DNA of 64,000 bases from Oenanthe sinensis (Eukaryota; Streptophyta; Magnoliopsida; Apiales; Apiaceae). This document shows positions 46,739-59,809 of this stretch, piece after piece (positions within the stretch are counted from its first letter, which is position 1; the number at the start of each line of letters is the position of its first letter). Made by a program: the position numbers and the translations under genes. Location of the stretch: positions 14,715,501-14,779,500 of the forward strand of contig CM053795.1 in assembly GCA_028671895.1 (NCBI GenBank), read 5' to 3'. The notes beneath the pieces were generated by a model. The model was given only the letters and a program-made list of their open reading frames with translations, was not told the DNA's origin and searched no databases.

Positions 46739-48245
46739 TTCTGGTAAACTGTCTAGATCAAGTTGTATAAATTGATATTTAAACTAGTTTAGGTAAGTAG
46801 GCGTTCCTTCATCTGTATGTTTTATACATAGTCATACATGTTCTACAACATACTCGTTATATACATGCTTTTTTTAAAGTATCATATTGTAATTCATGTC
46901 GAGTAATGTACATGTTTCTCAATATTTTTTCATACATGCACCTTGAATAAAGTTTGATAAAGCCCATAATCAGTAATTATGAGGAACCTTGTTCATTAAT
47001 TGAATGCTTAGTTGATTCTACTCTATTCATTTTGGCTAAATTTTAAAAGTATGCCTTCTATTAATCCAAAAAAAAAGTATGCCTTCTGTACTAGGAGAAA
47101 CGGAGGGCAGTTAATAACAATTATGTTTAATTCGCAGATGCTTATTCTTCTATGTACCTGTGCAAGATTGTGAATGTGTTTGTGCCATAGATTCATGAAA
47201 TCTACTTGGTTTATTGATTCAGCTGCTTGTTTATCTTGTGTACTTCTTTCTAGTGCTTGAACATGTGATACTGATTCTCCGATCATACTTGCTAACAATT
47301 GATGTATTGATCAGCACGATATAAAAAACTAATTTAAAGATATTTGTTCTTAAAGATTTTCAGAATACTAGGATGTTGGATTATTTGGTTTGCCTTGATG
47401 TACTTTATAGTGCCAAAACTATATCAATAGCAGTAGCAATATCTTTAGTTATCAAAATATATACATAAAGGCTAAAACCGCTCTATGGAGAACTCTGTAA
47501 CTAATGACACATCCACTCAAAGGTCTCATTCTCCTCTCCTCATTAGCTATAGTTATGTGATTAACCTTTCTGCTTGGCACACTCTCTTAATCTGTGTAAA
47601 TTCTTGATTGAGTCGGTCAAATTTCTGATTTAGTTCTGGTAATGTGAGCTTAGCGGAGCACTTGGTAAAAATTCAAACATTTCTCCAATTTCATTACTTA
47701 CAGTATTCTTCTATCTCTCTGCAGGATATTCATTGCTTGTTAATTATTGATTAGAGCTGAAATCGGCAAGTAAATATCAAGCGTTATTAGTTTAAGTAAC
47801 GAGGACAACTCCAGCTTAAGCATCTGAAGTCCTATTTTAAAAAAAATAGCTTAGCAACTCTTTGATGACTGTTGGCTCGTGTTTTATACGATGTTTTACT
47901 TGATTTCTCAAGATGGTAGTTGAATGATATATCATTTTTAAGGCAAGCAAAGTTTTAATGATACTCACGTACTGATATGCACGTACTCTCCAAATATTCG
48001 AACACCTCAGCATCATGTTACTAAGTCCATCCATCATGTTACACTGATAAAATTTAGATGAAAAGGCACAACACTTCATTCTCGCAAATAATCAAAACAT
48101 TACATCCATATATAGATCTATGATGAAACATATAAAAAGCACCCTCCAGTTCCAGTTGCAAGTGAAGCATCAGTTCATACAGAAAAGTAACAAACAATAA
48201 CAGTACTAGATATATAGAAACTGGAATAGTTTTCGTTAAATAAAG
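46739..48245. other. Intergenic between F-box and NAS genes
   Basis: It holds the F-box 3' UTR and the NAS 3' side. One minus-strand open stretch at 47,150-47,290 looks exon-like (see separate entry). Nothing else is recognised. Confidence 0.55.
47149..47292 (-). pseudogene. Possible orphan exon of unknown origin
   Basis: On the minus strand, an open stretch codes MIGESVSHVQALERSTQDK followed by QVDFMNLWHKHIHNLAQ. It is bounded by an acceptor-like TTGTTAG and a donor-like CACAG/GTACAT. The composition looks coding, but no family is recognised and no partner exons were found on either side. Confidence 0.25.
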
Positions 48246-49193
48246 CTAATTCTCCTCCACAGGTATTTTCTCCAGCATACTAATCTGATTGAGTGAATTA
48301 AAGCCATGCGCCTCGCAACATTTACTAGTGTGCATTGCACCTCCAGGATGTCGCTGATCACTAAAAGATTTACGCGCTATGACAACAGAATTAATAACGT
48401 CATCGTTAGGATGGAAAACTGATAGAACCTGAAACTCTCTAAGATCACTTGGATCAATGACCGGATACAGGAAACCCCGTGCGCCATGTGCGCTTCGTAA
48501 CATCAAAATCGCTCCCGGAGCCATGTACTTGGCCAGATGATCAATAACACCAATTTTTTCACTTTTTTCCATCCCCACCAGGGCAGCCAAAAACACAACT
48601 TCATAGTCTTGCAAAGCACTTGTTACATTCATAACATCAGTTGTGTGGAAAAACATCCGTTTGGATAGTTCAGGATTAGATGAGACCAAGCGGCTCGCCT
48701 TCAAATTAGCCAAAGGATCAATATCATAGTTGTGAAAACAAGTGCCTGTGAGATGATAAGAGGCCAAGACAATTGAGGTGAGAGGGAGGGGACCGGAGCC
48801 AAGAAAGGCCACACGCTTTGGAACACCCTTTTCCGGACACCAGTGTTGATTTAAGATGGTGAACTCAAGAAGGCTGAGCTTGAGGTAATTGGAGTAGTAT
48901 GGGAAGACAGTGAGATGGTCTAAAGGGTTGTCAAATGAGGCTAACATGGAAGAGAAATGGGACTCTAGAAGACCTTCAGCTTCGCCACAGAGTTTAATGA
49001 GCTTCGATCTCATTTCTTGGACTCTTGAACAGAGCTTAGTTACATCAATGGAATTTGGAGGGATGCAAGTGAGAACAAGTTTGGTAAAGAGAGTGTTGAC
49101 ATCTTTGGAAGGTTTGAGATTGTCAAGTTTAGAGATTTTCTCATAAAGCTCACAAATTGTTTGCACTAAAGGTTCATGATTTTGGCAACCCAT
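48246..49193 (-). CDS. NAS: Nicotianamine synthase
   Basis: An intronless frame of 315 residues starts at ATG 49193, the usual length and structure for plant NAS. Family marks are clear: FPYYSNYLKLSLLEF at about 97-111 with tyrosine motif YSNY and a di-leucine, the SAM-binding VAFLGSGPLPLTSIVLA at 128-144, HNYDIDPLAN at 154-163, VVFLAALVGM at 199-208 and MLRSAHGARGFLYP at 231-244. The enzyme condenses three S-adenosylmethionine molecules into nicotianamine, the chelator of Fe, Zn, Cu and Ni for cell-to-cell and phloem transport. A TATA-like box lies upstream. The C-terminal ~40 residues (after VVIARKSF) are poorly conserved in the family. Confidence 0.97.
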   Translation of the reverse strand: MGCQNHEPLVQTICELYEKISKLDNLKPSKDVNTLFTKLVLTCIPPNSIDVTKLCSRVQEMRSKLIKLCGEAEGLLESHFSSMLASFDNPLDHLTVFPYYSNYLKLSLLEFTILNQHWCPEKGVPKRVAFLGSGPLPLTSIVLASYHLTGTCFHNYDIDPLANLKASRLVSSNPELSKRMFFHTTDVMNVTSALQDYEVVFLAALVGMEKSEKIGVIDHLAKYMAPGAILMLRSAHGARGFLYPVIDPSDLREFQVLSVFHPNDDVINSVVIARKSFSDQRHPGGAMHTSKCCEAHGFNSLNQISMLEKIPVEEN

Positions 49194-49324
49194 GATAGAC
49201 TTGAGGAATATGAATATATGATGATGAGTTTTAACTCTCCAGTGGAAACTATCCTATATTTGAGCTTTTGGAAGGAAATTAAGAAGTAAGAAGCAGAGTT
49301 TCTTGTTGGAAACAATTCTGTGTC

Positions 49325-49334
49325 TCTATTTATG
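49325..49334 (-). promoter_or_regulatory. TATA-like box of the NAS gene
   Basis: On the minus strand CCATAAATAGA lies about 132-141 bases before the start codon, a normal position for a short plant leader. Confidence 0.5.
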
Positions 49335-50878
49335 GACTCAAGTGCCCTCATGCAACATTTAGATTCCAAGAAACGCAACTTGCTGCAACTCTATTAGTAC
49401 ATTTTATTTGTTTATTTATTTATCCTAAACCAAGACATATATGTTCTGAGGTCTTACCTAGTAATAAAACTTGTCGATGGTTATTGTACGTTAAATTATC
49501 AATTCCCCACCACATGGATTTACTATTTCTCCTAAAATCTTAATGTGTTAGTAGAATGATTTATCATAATCATATATTATATTTTAATATTATGTATTAA
49601 TCTTCTTCTTTTAGCTTTTGGTGATGTGATAAGTTGTTTTGAACAAGTACTACTTGCTTGCTGAACATAATATGATATAGGAAGAATACATTTTTTAAAG
49701 TTTTTCTTATTTGTGTTGGTTCGACTTTTATTAAGTTAATCATTTACTCATTTAGGGTTTAACAAGTCGATCTGTAGGGTTTTGGACCACTAGCAGTACA
49801 GTTAGTAGTACTACATTTTTTCTTGGAAGTTGGGAACAAACAATGATCCCAATGCATATGTATTTACTCTTACAATTGTCATCAAATTTACAACTTCTAG
49901 GTAACATAACCACAATGAACAAGTAGGTGCTTAAATTTCATTATCAAATGTAAATGGCTATTCTCTCCATATATATTGGATTGTCATACCCCCGTCCCCA
50001 ACCTCTTTAAATCACCTGACTCTGCAGTTTAATATTGAATTACATGAACAACATACTTTTAATGGTGTACAGAGACTCTGTGATCTGAAGCCTTTAGACT
50101 CTGTAGCCGAAGAAGATTACAAAACCATCACAAAGTTTATAATGTATTACATTGGTCAGATGCGTATAAGATATACATAATATAAAATAGGATGAGTTGA
50201 AAAAGAGCCAAAACTATCCATATCATTGTTTTTAACTATTATTACAAGCGATCACCTTGTTAGTGATTTTCAAATTTAGACAACAGCGAATCATATCATA
50301 TTCAAAGCTAGAACAAGGCAATTCAATCCAATTCTAGCTCTTCAATGTTCAAAAGGACAATTTAACTGGTTAGCTGCTTCAAGTCGTTAGTATATGCTTG
50401 CATATATACGAAATTTTGATGCTTCGAATATCTGGCACTTCAATACAATGACATGTAAATTCAAGCTCATAACAAAATCCTTTAACAGTAAGATCAATCT
50501 CAGAATATATATAATGCATAAGAAGCTTCATTCACACGGTAAAGAATTTAATAGGAATGTCATTTATCTCGCAATTCTTAGTGTAGATTGTTGAGGAAAC
50601 ACATTTGCGTGCAAGGAAACATTTATGATATAGAAGCTTAAATTATTGGAAATTGTACATTTGTAACAAATCAAATGTACATGCAGATTTTTTAGTTTGA
50701 AATTTTCATGAATGTTCCTATGGTTCAGAGGAAGTACTCAATTTCCCTCTACCATCTTTACGGATCCACTATTCTGAGTATTATATACAACGAGATCAAG
50801 AGATTACATATCAAGTTTACATTCAATAACACAATTTCAACACTAAATATATAATGGACTTGCCTGGAATCATGTTAT
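49335..50878. other. Intergenic, no gene seen
   Basis: This contains the distal NAS promoter and the 3' side of the unknown gene. It is AT-rich with no recognisable frame, tRNA or clear mobile element. Confidence 0.55.
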
Positions 50879-53800
50879 CTATAGTTCTTCATGTGTTTCA
50901 AAGCTTTCATAAGTGGTAGACTCATAGTCATTGGTGTTCTCCGGAGATTCAGAGCCCCTATAGTTGGGGGTTTCATAAGTGTAAGAATCCTTAGAAGGTT
51001 CAGAACTTTCAGAGCTTGATTCTGGATTCTTTGAATCATATGGAGTCTCAGGAAATATCTGAGATACTAGTTTAGATATTATATCAATCAAGATATTTCC
51101 CCCTTCAGGAGGCTGTACAGTTTCTAGCACAGATTTGACATAATCTTTAGCTTCAGACTCTGAGACATTGTCAGATGATATAGTCTCCACTGCCTCAGTA
51201 AGCTGAAGGAGGACGCCAATGCCGTTAACCACATCATATACCATTAGCCCAACCCTTCCTCCAACCCAACTTCCAAATTGGCTTCCCACCAGATAACCAA
51301 CTCTTCCAAACTTTTGCTCCCCGAAAAATCCAATGGCATAAGTTCCGACTAGAGTACCAGTGCCCCTAAGCAATCCTTCCGTTATTGTTCCCCCATAATA
51401 TATTGCCTCAAAAAAATCCCACCCAGACGAAATTATGGGCCCTAAAATGCGTTTGGCTTTTCGGGTTGCCAGTTTTGCAGCCTTTTTCCCCTCTTGCTGG
51501 GCTTGTAAAGCTGCATCTTTAGCATTCAAGCCTTGTGACAGGGCATCAACTAGTGCAGCCTCAATTGCTTTATGCCTGGCTCTCTCGACATGAGATGACC
51601 TGATGGTGTAGACATAGAGCTTCACGCCCTCCTTCACCGCACACGCCATTGTTCCGGTGCTCCCATCAAAACAGTTTAAAAAAGTAAATTTGCCACTCTG
51701 TGATGAAGCATTTTCACCAACCAACTGCCTACATTTTTCAGCTTTAGTAAAAAAGAATGTTAGAACACTTTTCCAAGACATCTAAAGAAGCGTCAGCAAA
51801 AAAGTATGCATATATCCTTTAGACTAGTACATAGAAAAGCTCTTAAAACCACATATATTTACATACTAATATGGAGACAACAATTGTGGAATCTGTTGAT
51901 TGAGAGTAAATCCACTTTAACCCTCACAACTACGTGAAGTAAAATGACACGACAACAGCATTCCCATGAGCGGTTACATGAGCATAATTTGCGGATATTT
52001 ATTGATTAGTTTTTTATTTCATATTAGCTGCTGAAATAAGTAAAGCTGGAGATTTGTAATATTTCACACCTCCTAATACCCAAATTTTGACAGCCCACAT
52101 TGAACTTTCATGGTACTACTTGAGTAGGAGCTGAAGTTGAGTATCTCTAATCATCGTCGCTCCAAGAAGTACTGATAGTCTGATACTTTAAGAGCAGTGA
52201 TACATCTATACAGACAGATGAGTACAATGTCAAGTGTCCAAGTTAGTCTGACAAAGCATTAAAGTTTGGCCAGACTTCTCAACATTAGAAGTAAATAAAA
52301 TTAGTTAAATAAATTTTAAATATATAGTAAGGTTTCTTTTGGAAAATAAGTATATAAGCATGCATATTTAAAATTTGAATATTGGCAGCTTTTACCCTAT
52401 AATTTATTTATTGTTTTAAACAGTAAAGTTATATACCAACTCAAAAACTGATGATAAGTCATAAAGGTTTCTGTAGGGCAAAATCCTTCGAATATAGAAG
52501 ATCATTATATGAACACAGAGAATTCAAAAAAAATTAAACCCATTAAAGGTAGGAGCTTAATTAATTAAAGTGATTAAAATGCTGACTATCATAATCTAAC
52601 TATAAGAACTGTTTAATTTCAAATCTTATAGAAAAATCATGTTAATTTTGAGAAAAACACACAAACCTTTTAGGAGATCGGTTTCAATCTTCTAATTGGA
52701 GAAATAGATTATGTACAATTGTGTATATATATGAAAAATGTACTCAATATACATAACCCTACATTATTAAAAATAGTGCAAGTACAATAATATATTTCAA
52801 CGCAACAGCACTAAGATGAAAAGGTGGGGTTGTGCAAATAATACAGAGAAGTTCAGATATAATCAGGATGTTAAGTTACCAATTCTCCCAAAAACCTTAA
52901 GGTGTTAGGAGGAGGGTAATAATATGTAATTCATGTTTATGTGTTAATACGGACCCCCCACCCTGACTCCCCTTTTGAGATTGAAGCATGGATCACTGGA
53001 GCCCATCTTTGGAGCAATTTTCAACCTCAGAGTCCAAATATATCTTTTGAGAATATTGGGGTTTCAAGGATTCAGACCGGAGACTGTTGGGTCAAAAGAT
53101 CTCTCATACCATGTTACACTACCAATTACCCTAATAACAGCGGTGTTAGGAGGTGGTCTTAATATGTATATCATACTTATGTGTTCATACAAGTAAGTTT
53201 TTTATATATGATACTTCTCATACTTCAGCAAGTTTTTTATTCTATCACTTGGGTCTAGTCCGGAGTCCGGACAAGTTATAAAAACTACTAGAGGTGTTAC
53301 ATTCATAATGTCTCAAAATAGAGGCACGGGCAAAAAGGAAAAAAGAGAGTAGAATATTAGTATAAAGTTGAACTTTGCATTTGCAATAACACCCAAATTA
53401 TGTAAACTTCCCTTGTTTCAACTAATCACATTATGTCCTGACTCCTAATGTAGACAGAGAACATGGTATCTTATCATAGTATGTTCTGATGTAGACAGAG
53501 AACATGAAATCTTATCAAACTAATGATATGAAAAGTTGCCTGCTACTGTGAAGTTGGGTTATGCTCAAGCTAACCTGATAAAGGCAAAGACAAAAAGCGG
53601 AACAACTTGCAGAATTACATGTATCAAAACGTCACTCGCAACAAACTTCTTCCATGTTCATGCCAAAAGGCATAGAAGGAATACTCCTACCAAATTAATC
53701 AACACAGCAATTCTAAAATTTCTTTTGTGGAATAAATAATTGCAGGAATTAATCACACGTTCAAGCCTCCACTAAGCCTCGATCTACCAAGAAGAGAGAT

Positions 53801-54463
53801 GGGTATTCACTAGGCTAAAGTAGGGGTGAAATCAAGCTCAATCTTGGCTCCACTAGAAAAACCAAATTAAATGGAGCCCAAAAATTCAAACTAGATGTTC
53901 AGACTCGAATCGAAGTACGATATACTCGAACTCCACTTAAAATCTTAAATTAGCTGTACTAAATATTATACTCCACCAGACTTAGGATTGACCGGTATAA
54001 CTTCAACTTGATCAGATTAACCATGTACAATACAAAGTAATTCTAAATATACACACACAAAACTAAGAATATTAGTAAACATGTCTACAAGGTTATAGTT
54101 AAAAATTAATTAAAAAATACAATTAGGCAAGTTGAATAGTTTGTTACTTAAGATGGGCTAAGCTACTCAAAACACTTGAGTTGGGTTCGATTATTACAGA
54201 GTCAAATTCAAATATTTTACGACCTGGAACTCGAGTAGCTCATAAGGGATAACAATCCTAAACTTCAAGTATAACCCAAGTGAATAATAAATGGCAATAT
54301 TAAGTATAAGTGCAGATAATGAGTATATATAGAGGAAAGAGAGACAGAGAGAGAGAGAGATGTATGTATCATGTATGTAGGTGGTACCTGTGAAACTGAG
54401 GAGAATGAGGGCAGAGACAAAGAGTACTAGTTGAAGTTTGGTGTTTTGTATATCCATAGCCAT
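50879..54463 (-). CDS. Conserved plant protein of unknown function with predicted signal peptide
   Basis: Two exons are read: 54463-54388 and 51741-50879, joining in phase 1 (ACA-G/CT-GAA) for 312 residues. Exon 1 codes a signal-peptide-like segment, KLQLVLFVSALILLSF; the acceptor TTTTTTACTAAAG has a TTCTAAC branch point just upstream. The body has a basic, Ala-rich helix region (KAIEAALVDALSQG, AALQAQQEGKKAAKLATRK), a conserved WDFFEAIYYGGTITEGLLRG block, then a glycine-zipper-like stretch (GTLVGTYAIGFFGEQ ... VGSQFGSWVGGRVGLMVYDV), and an acidic Ser/Glu/Tyr-rich tail. I recognise it as a widely conserved plant family without known function. An alternative start, ATG 51781, would lose the signal peptide and directly follows an AG, but the split exon model gives a better N terminus. 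Confidence 0.75.
52877..53196. repeat. Repeat with ~70-bp direct copies in the intron of the unknown gene
   Basis: ACCAATTCTCCCAAAAACC then GGTGTTAGGAGGAGGG and TTTATGTGTTAATAC (52,877-52,950) recurs in diverged form at 53,125-53,196. Between them lies a GC-richer block (CTGACTCCCCTTTTGAGATT) with no intact frame. It looks like the remains of a retroelement-type repeat; the class is uncertain. Confidence 0.5.
54340..54360. repeat. (GA)n microsatellite beside exon 1 of the unknown gene
   Basis: A run of AGAGAGAGAGAGA lies just inside the intron of the unknown gene. Confidence 0.8.
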
Positions 54464-54813
54464 GGAGGGTAAATTGTGTGATCTGTTTTGTTTGAATCAA
54501 GACAAGATTTATTAGTACTTTTGGGTTCTCTTGCTACAGAGGAAAGAATCAATCTAACTAAATCTTCTTGCAAGAATAATAACAGTGTGGGTTGTGTGAT
54601 ATATATGTAACTAGAGATTTTCACTTTGACTGCTTTGCCACAACTCCAAGTCGTCTCTCTCTCTCTCTCCTGACCATATAACCAAAATTATTATTTTAAA
54701 AATTCTTTTTTATAATAAAAATGAAAATTTTATAAATTATAATTTTCAAAAATATTAAATTTAACTATACAATTGAATATTTAAAATTATGTGCAAACTC
54801 AAATAACATATTA

Positions 54814-55180
54814 GAGCAAGTCCAAGAGCTTTCATAAATTATGCTATAAGTTAAAATTTAAGAAATATAACAAAAAAATTACCCCAATAGCTACTTAGTT
54901 GTTGCTTAAAATGTTAGGACATCACTTTCATTCCATATTTTTAAGAATGTCCTAGTAAATTCTTAGTTCAATTTTATTAATAAAAAATTATTTTCCCTCT
55001 TTTTCCACTCTTTTTTCCCTTTCCTCCATTTTTATAATTCAAATATATTATTATTTTAATAATAAAGGAGGATAAGAAATGTTGTTGGAGTGCATGTATA
55101 CAAGTAATGTACTATATCACTAGACCACAATATTTAATAATATTTTATAAAAAAACTCTAGGTAATTGTTGGATTTGCTC
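54814..55180. mobile_element. MITE, family with GAGCAAGTCCAA ends, copy 1
   Basis: Termini TTAGAGCAAGTCCAA (54811-54825) and TTGGATTTGCTCTAA (55169-55183) are inverted with one mismatch. The interior (TTTTATTAATAAAAAATTAT, CCCTCTTTTTCCACTC, TTTTAATAATAAAGGAG) is shared with a second copy at about 62,181-62,730. Confidence 0.85.
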
Positions 55181-56232
55181 TAACCCTATGATATTTGAAT
55201 CCGGCAACTAAAAACTTAAATATAATAATTAAATAATGATGAGGCATAACATTTATTTATAAATTTTGTGTTTGCAGTTGAAATAAATGATTAATTGAAT
55301 CGTGGTTTTTTTAGCATAAAATATCAAATAATTGATTACTCGAGTTCGGATTTTGAGCATAAAAATTGAACAAAATAACTATAAGATTTTAAATGAATCA
55401 AACGAATTTGTTCAAGGTAAAATACAAATATAATTATGTGACTCGTAATGAATCAATAGAAATTTGGTTACAAATTTACAACTAGAGTTGAACAAAGAAC
55501 TTATCCGAACATGTCTAGGTGTATGTTAAAACTAATCCCAACCTTTTTTTTGGGTCTTTTAGGGTTTCATACAGCAGAGCATGTGTGTGCATATAAATTC
55601 CAGGCTCACGAGTCTTGTAATCATTTTGTTACAAGTTTGCATCGAGTCATTGCAAATGAACAAGGAGTAAATTCCCCCACAAAACTGGTGGATTAAACAT
55701 TAGTTTGATTTGGATAAAATCACACTCGTGTCTTCGATTAATCCACCTTAACAGTATAATTCTACACCACACGGCCAACGGCAGTGTCAAGCTTACTCTA
55801 TTATTTTATACACAGCCTGCATCAACAGTGTCTAGACAAGGCTGGGCATATAACAAGCGGAAATTTGGCCATCATGCCAAACACAACCTTCTACATGTGT
55901 TACCATCTACACTCCTCAGAAGTCAGAAATATGCACCAAAAGAACTGAATTATTCATAATTACCAAGCTGAAAGTATTCCTTAACTTCACTTCGCTGTCA
56001 CTACTTCTTAAGCTCCAGATTGGTGCAAACTTTAGGCTACCTTACTGAGAAAATTACCGATTTCTGGACACAAAATGAGAACTCCAACACTTTTTTCATG
56101 GATATACCTGTAATCTACAAGTTCACAATTCAATATATCAACAATATAGAGAAATTTCATAGAATAAAAAGAATGCTTCAAAAATTTCTTATGATCACGA
56201 ATGCCTCAGTAATCCTAAAACAAGATAAAGTG

Positions 56233-56235
<3 letters not shown>

Positions 56236-56282
<47 letters not shown>
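56236..56282. repeat. (TA)n microsatellite
   Basis: About 23 TA units in an uninterrupted run. Confidence 0.95.
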
Positions 56283-56285
<3 letters not shown>

Positions 56286-56756
56286 ATACTATAGTTTCCA
56301 AATTCCAAGTTGTCTTTTTGATACACTATCCATCAAATAACATTAGCTTACGCCAAATCAAAGGTTTACTTGCAACTTGCAAGAGAATGAAGTTGCATGT
56401 AAGTATGTAACTACTCCAGCTCTATTAGCATATGCATATTGGTAACACCAATTTCTTCCAATAACTCTTTATCCAAATATGTAGATTTGTAATACCTGAT
56501 TTCCACTGAGAACACAAACATGTGATGCCAAAGCGCTCAAATTGCTTCTGTCAACACGGAGCTCTGCGGTCTCTATAAGGAAGACAAGAAGATAATGGAT
56601 CAGGAATATATAATACAATAAACTTGACTCCAGGTGGTTCTTATTGGTCAGTAACCATTAAAGATTTTTGATAAAAATAAGATCAAGCAGCCAAAGTTTC
56701 ATTAAAAAATCTCAATACAAATTCATAATTAAGTTCATGTCAAATATACTAACATG

Positions 56757-56784
56757 CATATATATATATATATATATATATATA
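56757..56784. repeat. (TA)n microsatellite
   Basis: About 13 TA units, followed by a short (ATG)n tract. Confidence 0.9.
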
Positions 56785-59204
56785 ATGATGATGATGATAA
56801 CCAAACCTTATTGGTCCATCCAAATCATAGTCCAATTTGGACGTTCACCCATAAGTAATGCTGCAAATAATCCACACATAAAACTTACTATTATCAATCA
56901 TATAGGAACCAGATTTCTCACATTCTATGCAAAGGCCAAAGAGCATCAGAGAGTCTTTGTTCATGTTGTATCTTGCAAAATATGCATATTCAATCCAGGC
57001 ATCCAGCCAACCAATGAGCTTTGAAACAATTCATACAGAAAAAGATAACTTTGTAGTGCTCGCATTTAATCTTATCTCCATTTGTTTTTAAGCAACCTGT
57101 ATTATAAGTTTGCCAGTAAATGCTATCTGTAATCGAAGCTCATAATTTTTTAGCATCTAGTGAATAAAGATTATCGACCAAGACAAGTATTACTAGAGAG
57201 ATAAGTGTGCTATTCTCAACTTTTTGTGCATCTCATAAGTTCTAGCTCTTCATTAATCTCAAGAGTCAAGACACATAGGTCTTACCAAGTAGAAGATAAA
57301 TAGCATACTCAAATCAGCAACCAAGAGGCAATAGCATACTCAAGCTCATCACTCGTATAAGTCGTTTAATGCCCAGATTACAATATGAACTCCACCATTA
57401 GTGTCCTCATGTCTCAATCTACATAAATTGGACGCTTTCCATCAATTAAGTCAATGCAATATTAAACTTTTGCCTAAAAGATTATAAGTTTGATCATGAA
57501 TTACACAACTTAAGAACAGAACCTGCAGATTCTTAGAATATGTTGACAAGTTCTGTGTGTTTTGAGCTAGAAAACAATGTTGTTTCCTAGCACACTAGTC
57601 ATAGTGTACTCCTGAAATATCAAGTGAAAAACACTTACATGAACTTCTTGTTCTGTCTGGATCTCCTTTCTCCAGTGTACATAAACAAATTTGGTAGTTC
57701 ACCAACTTCTCAATATATCAGCTAACCATGCTTGTAGTGAAACCAATCCACTTTCCCTGTGCAAGTTAAGTGCCTACGGAACTAGTATAGAGATGCCCAT
57801 CAATGTCCGGAACAAATCCTTTCTCCATCATCCCCTCTCTAATAATGTCATAGGTTATTTTATTAGGGATTAAACCCTTTTCCAGCATCTGATTAAGATA
57901 TGTATTCGCGTCTTCCAGCTTCCCCTTTTCACATAAGCCCTTCAGTAACACATTATATGTTACAGTATTTGGTTGCAACCCTTGTTTCTCCATGCGTCTT
58001 CTCACATTTAAAGCTGCTCGCAGGTTGCCTTCCCTGCAATAACCATCCATCAAAATGTTGTATGTTATGTGAGATGGTCTCAAACCCAAGTCTAACATCT
58101 CATCTAAAAGTTTGACTGCATTTCTTGACTTCCCCTTATTGCATAATGCATCTACTCGTATGATGTAGGTGACAACATTGGGACTCAGACCCTTATCCTT
58201 CATCTCTTCTAAAAGGTTACTAGCAGCTTCAGTGTTCCCCATTTTACTATAACCACCAATTAAACAATTATAGGTTGAAACATTGGAGCTGACCATTTGG
58301 TCCAACATAAGTTTAAGTAGCTTGGTTGCTTCCTCCAGTTCTCCAGCTTTGCAATAAGCATCAATTAATGTATTAAAAGTAAGTTCATTTGCATTCAAAC
58401 CTTGCTTAGCAATGTCATCAAATAGCTTTTTAGCTTCCTTCAGCATATTCTTCTTACATAACCCATTTATAAGAGCATTAAAAGTAACAAGATTCGGCTG
58501 CAAACCTGAAGCCTCCATCTCATCCCTCAAAACAAGAGCTTTATCGATGTCCCCATCACTGCAAAGCCCATTAATTAGAGCATTATACACAACCACGTTA
58601 GACGTGAACCCCTGTACTTGCATTTCCTTAAAAATTCTCACAGCAGCAGATACACTTCCATCCTTGCAAAACCCATCGATAAGAATACCATGGTTGTTAC
58701 GTCGCCGACTAGTCGCCGACTAGTCGACAAGTCGCTATTCTGGAACTAGTCGAGTCTCGACGTGTGAGTTTGGTGTCCATGGGTTTTACTCGGATCCGAC
58801 CCGGAAACCGGCCTGAAACCCGATCCATGAACTGACCCAAATTAAAAAAATAGGGTTTTTTAAGGTAAAACATACCCATTTGTTAATCAGAGCTTCACAG
58901 CAGTAGCAGTGGCCCATCAAACACCGACGGCTCATCTCCAACGATTTCACAATAGCAGCAGCAGCCCATCTCCGGTCAGCTATTCCGGCGACGGCGACAC
59001 ATCTCCGGTAAGTCTTTCTCCTCTTATTCTCTTCATCTCTTCTTCTCTTCTTCTGATTTCTTCTCATCTTCTCTTTTTGTTTTGATTTCTTCTCATCTGA
59101 TTTGTATGTATATATATAATACATACACACATTTTTTTACTTTTTATTTTAAAAGTTTTATATTAATTTTATTTCTTTTAATTATATACTTATATATACA
59201 ATAA

Positions 59205-59470
59205 ACGTTTTTTCACACATTTCTTTATTTCTTTTAATTTTTAAAATATTCTTTTGCACATAACATTTTTTTACTCATTATTTTTTTATTTCTTTTAATT
59301 TTTAAATTATTCTTTTGCACAAAACATTTCTTTTACTCATTATTTTTCATTTCTTTTTATTTTTTAATTATTATTTTGCACTTAAAACATTGTTTTACCC
59401 ATTTTTTTCATTTATTTTTATTTTTAAATAATTCTTTTACACATAAAACGTTTTTCACATATAATTCTTT
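59205..59470. repeat. Degenerate ~60-bp tandem repeats inside the hAT element
   Basis: About four units repeat the pattern TTTTTCACACA / TTTCTTTTAATTTTTAAA / TATTCTTTTGCACAT / AAAACATTT with drift. Confidence 0.65.
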
Positions 59471-59809
59471 TGTTTTACAAACTTTGTAATCAATCAGACA
59501 TTGTATTCAATTTTTACATATAATCAAATTTTGTAATCAAAGCATTGTATTCAATTTTTATTTATACAATTTATACAAAGTACAGAATACATAATATAGA
59601 ACTTATTCCACTACAAGTCTTTTTCACTCTTCAATCAGTCTTCTGTCTTCAGTGCAACTTTACACTAACACCACTGTTGCTTGCTTCACCTGCAATACTA
59701 CTGCACTTGTACACATTTCTGCACATGTACACACTGTTGCACTACTCACTGCTGTATAAAATCTGCTTCTGATTTTCTGCACCTGTACTTCTGATTTTCT
59801 GCAGAAAAA

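Larger units (their letters stand above)
55190..57765. other. Intergenic, AT-rich, microsatellites, no gene seen
   Basis: It contains two (TA)n tracts (56,236-56,282 and 56,757-56,784). Several short open frames here match nothing recognised and appear compositional. Confidence 0.55.

Noticed and set aside
51742..51781. Start of the unknown gene at ATG 51781
   Set aside because: The ATG directly follows a possible acceptor AG and the residues up to the better acceptor at 51742 are not family-like; the upstream exon provides a proper signal peptide in phase.
56020..56283. Open frame ending in an Ile-Tyr repeat
   Set aside because: The tail is translation of a (TA)n microsatellite; no other support.
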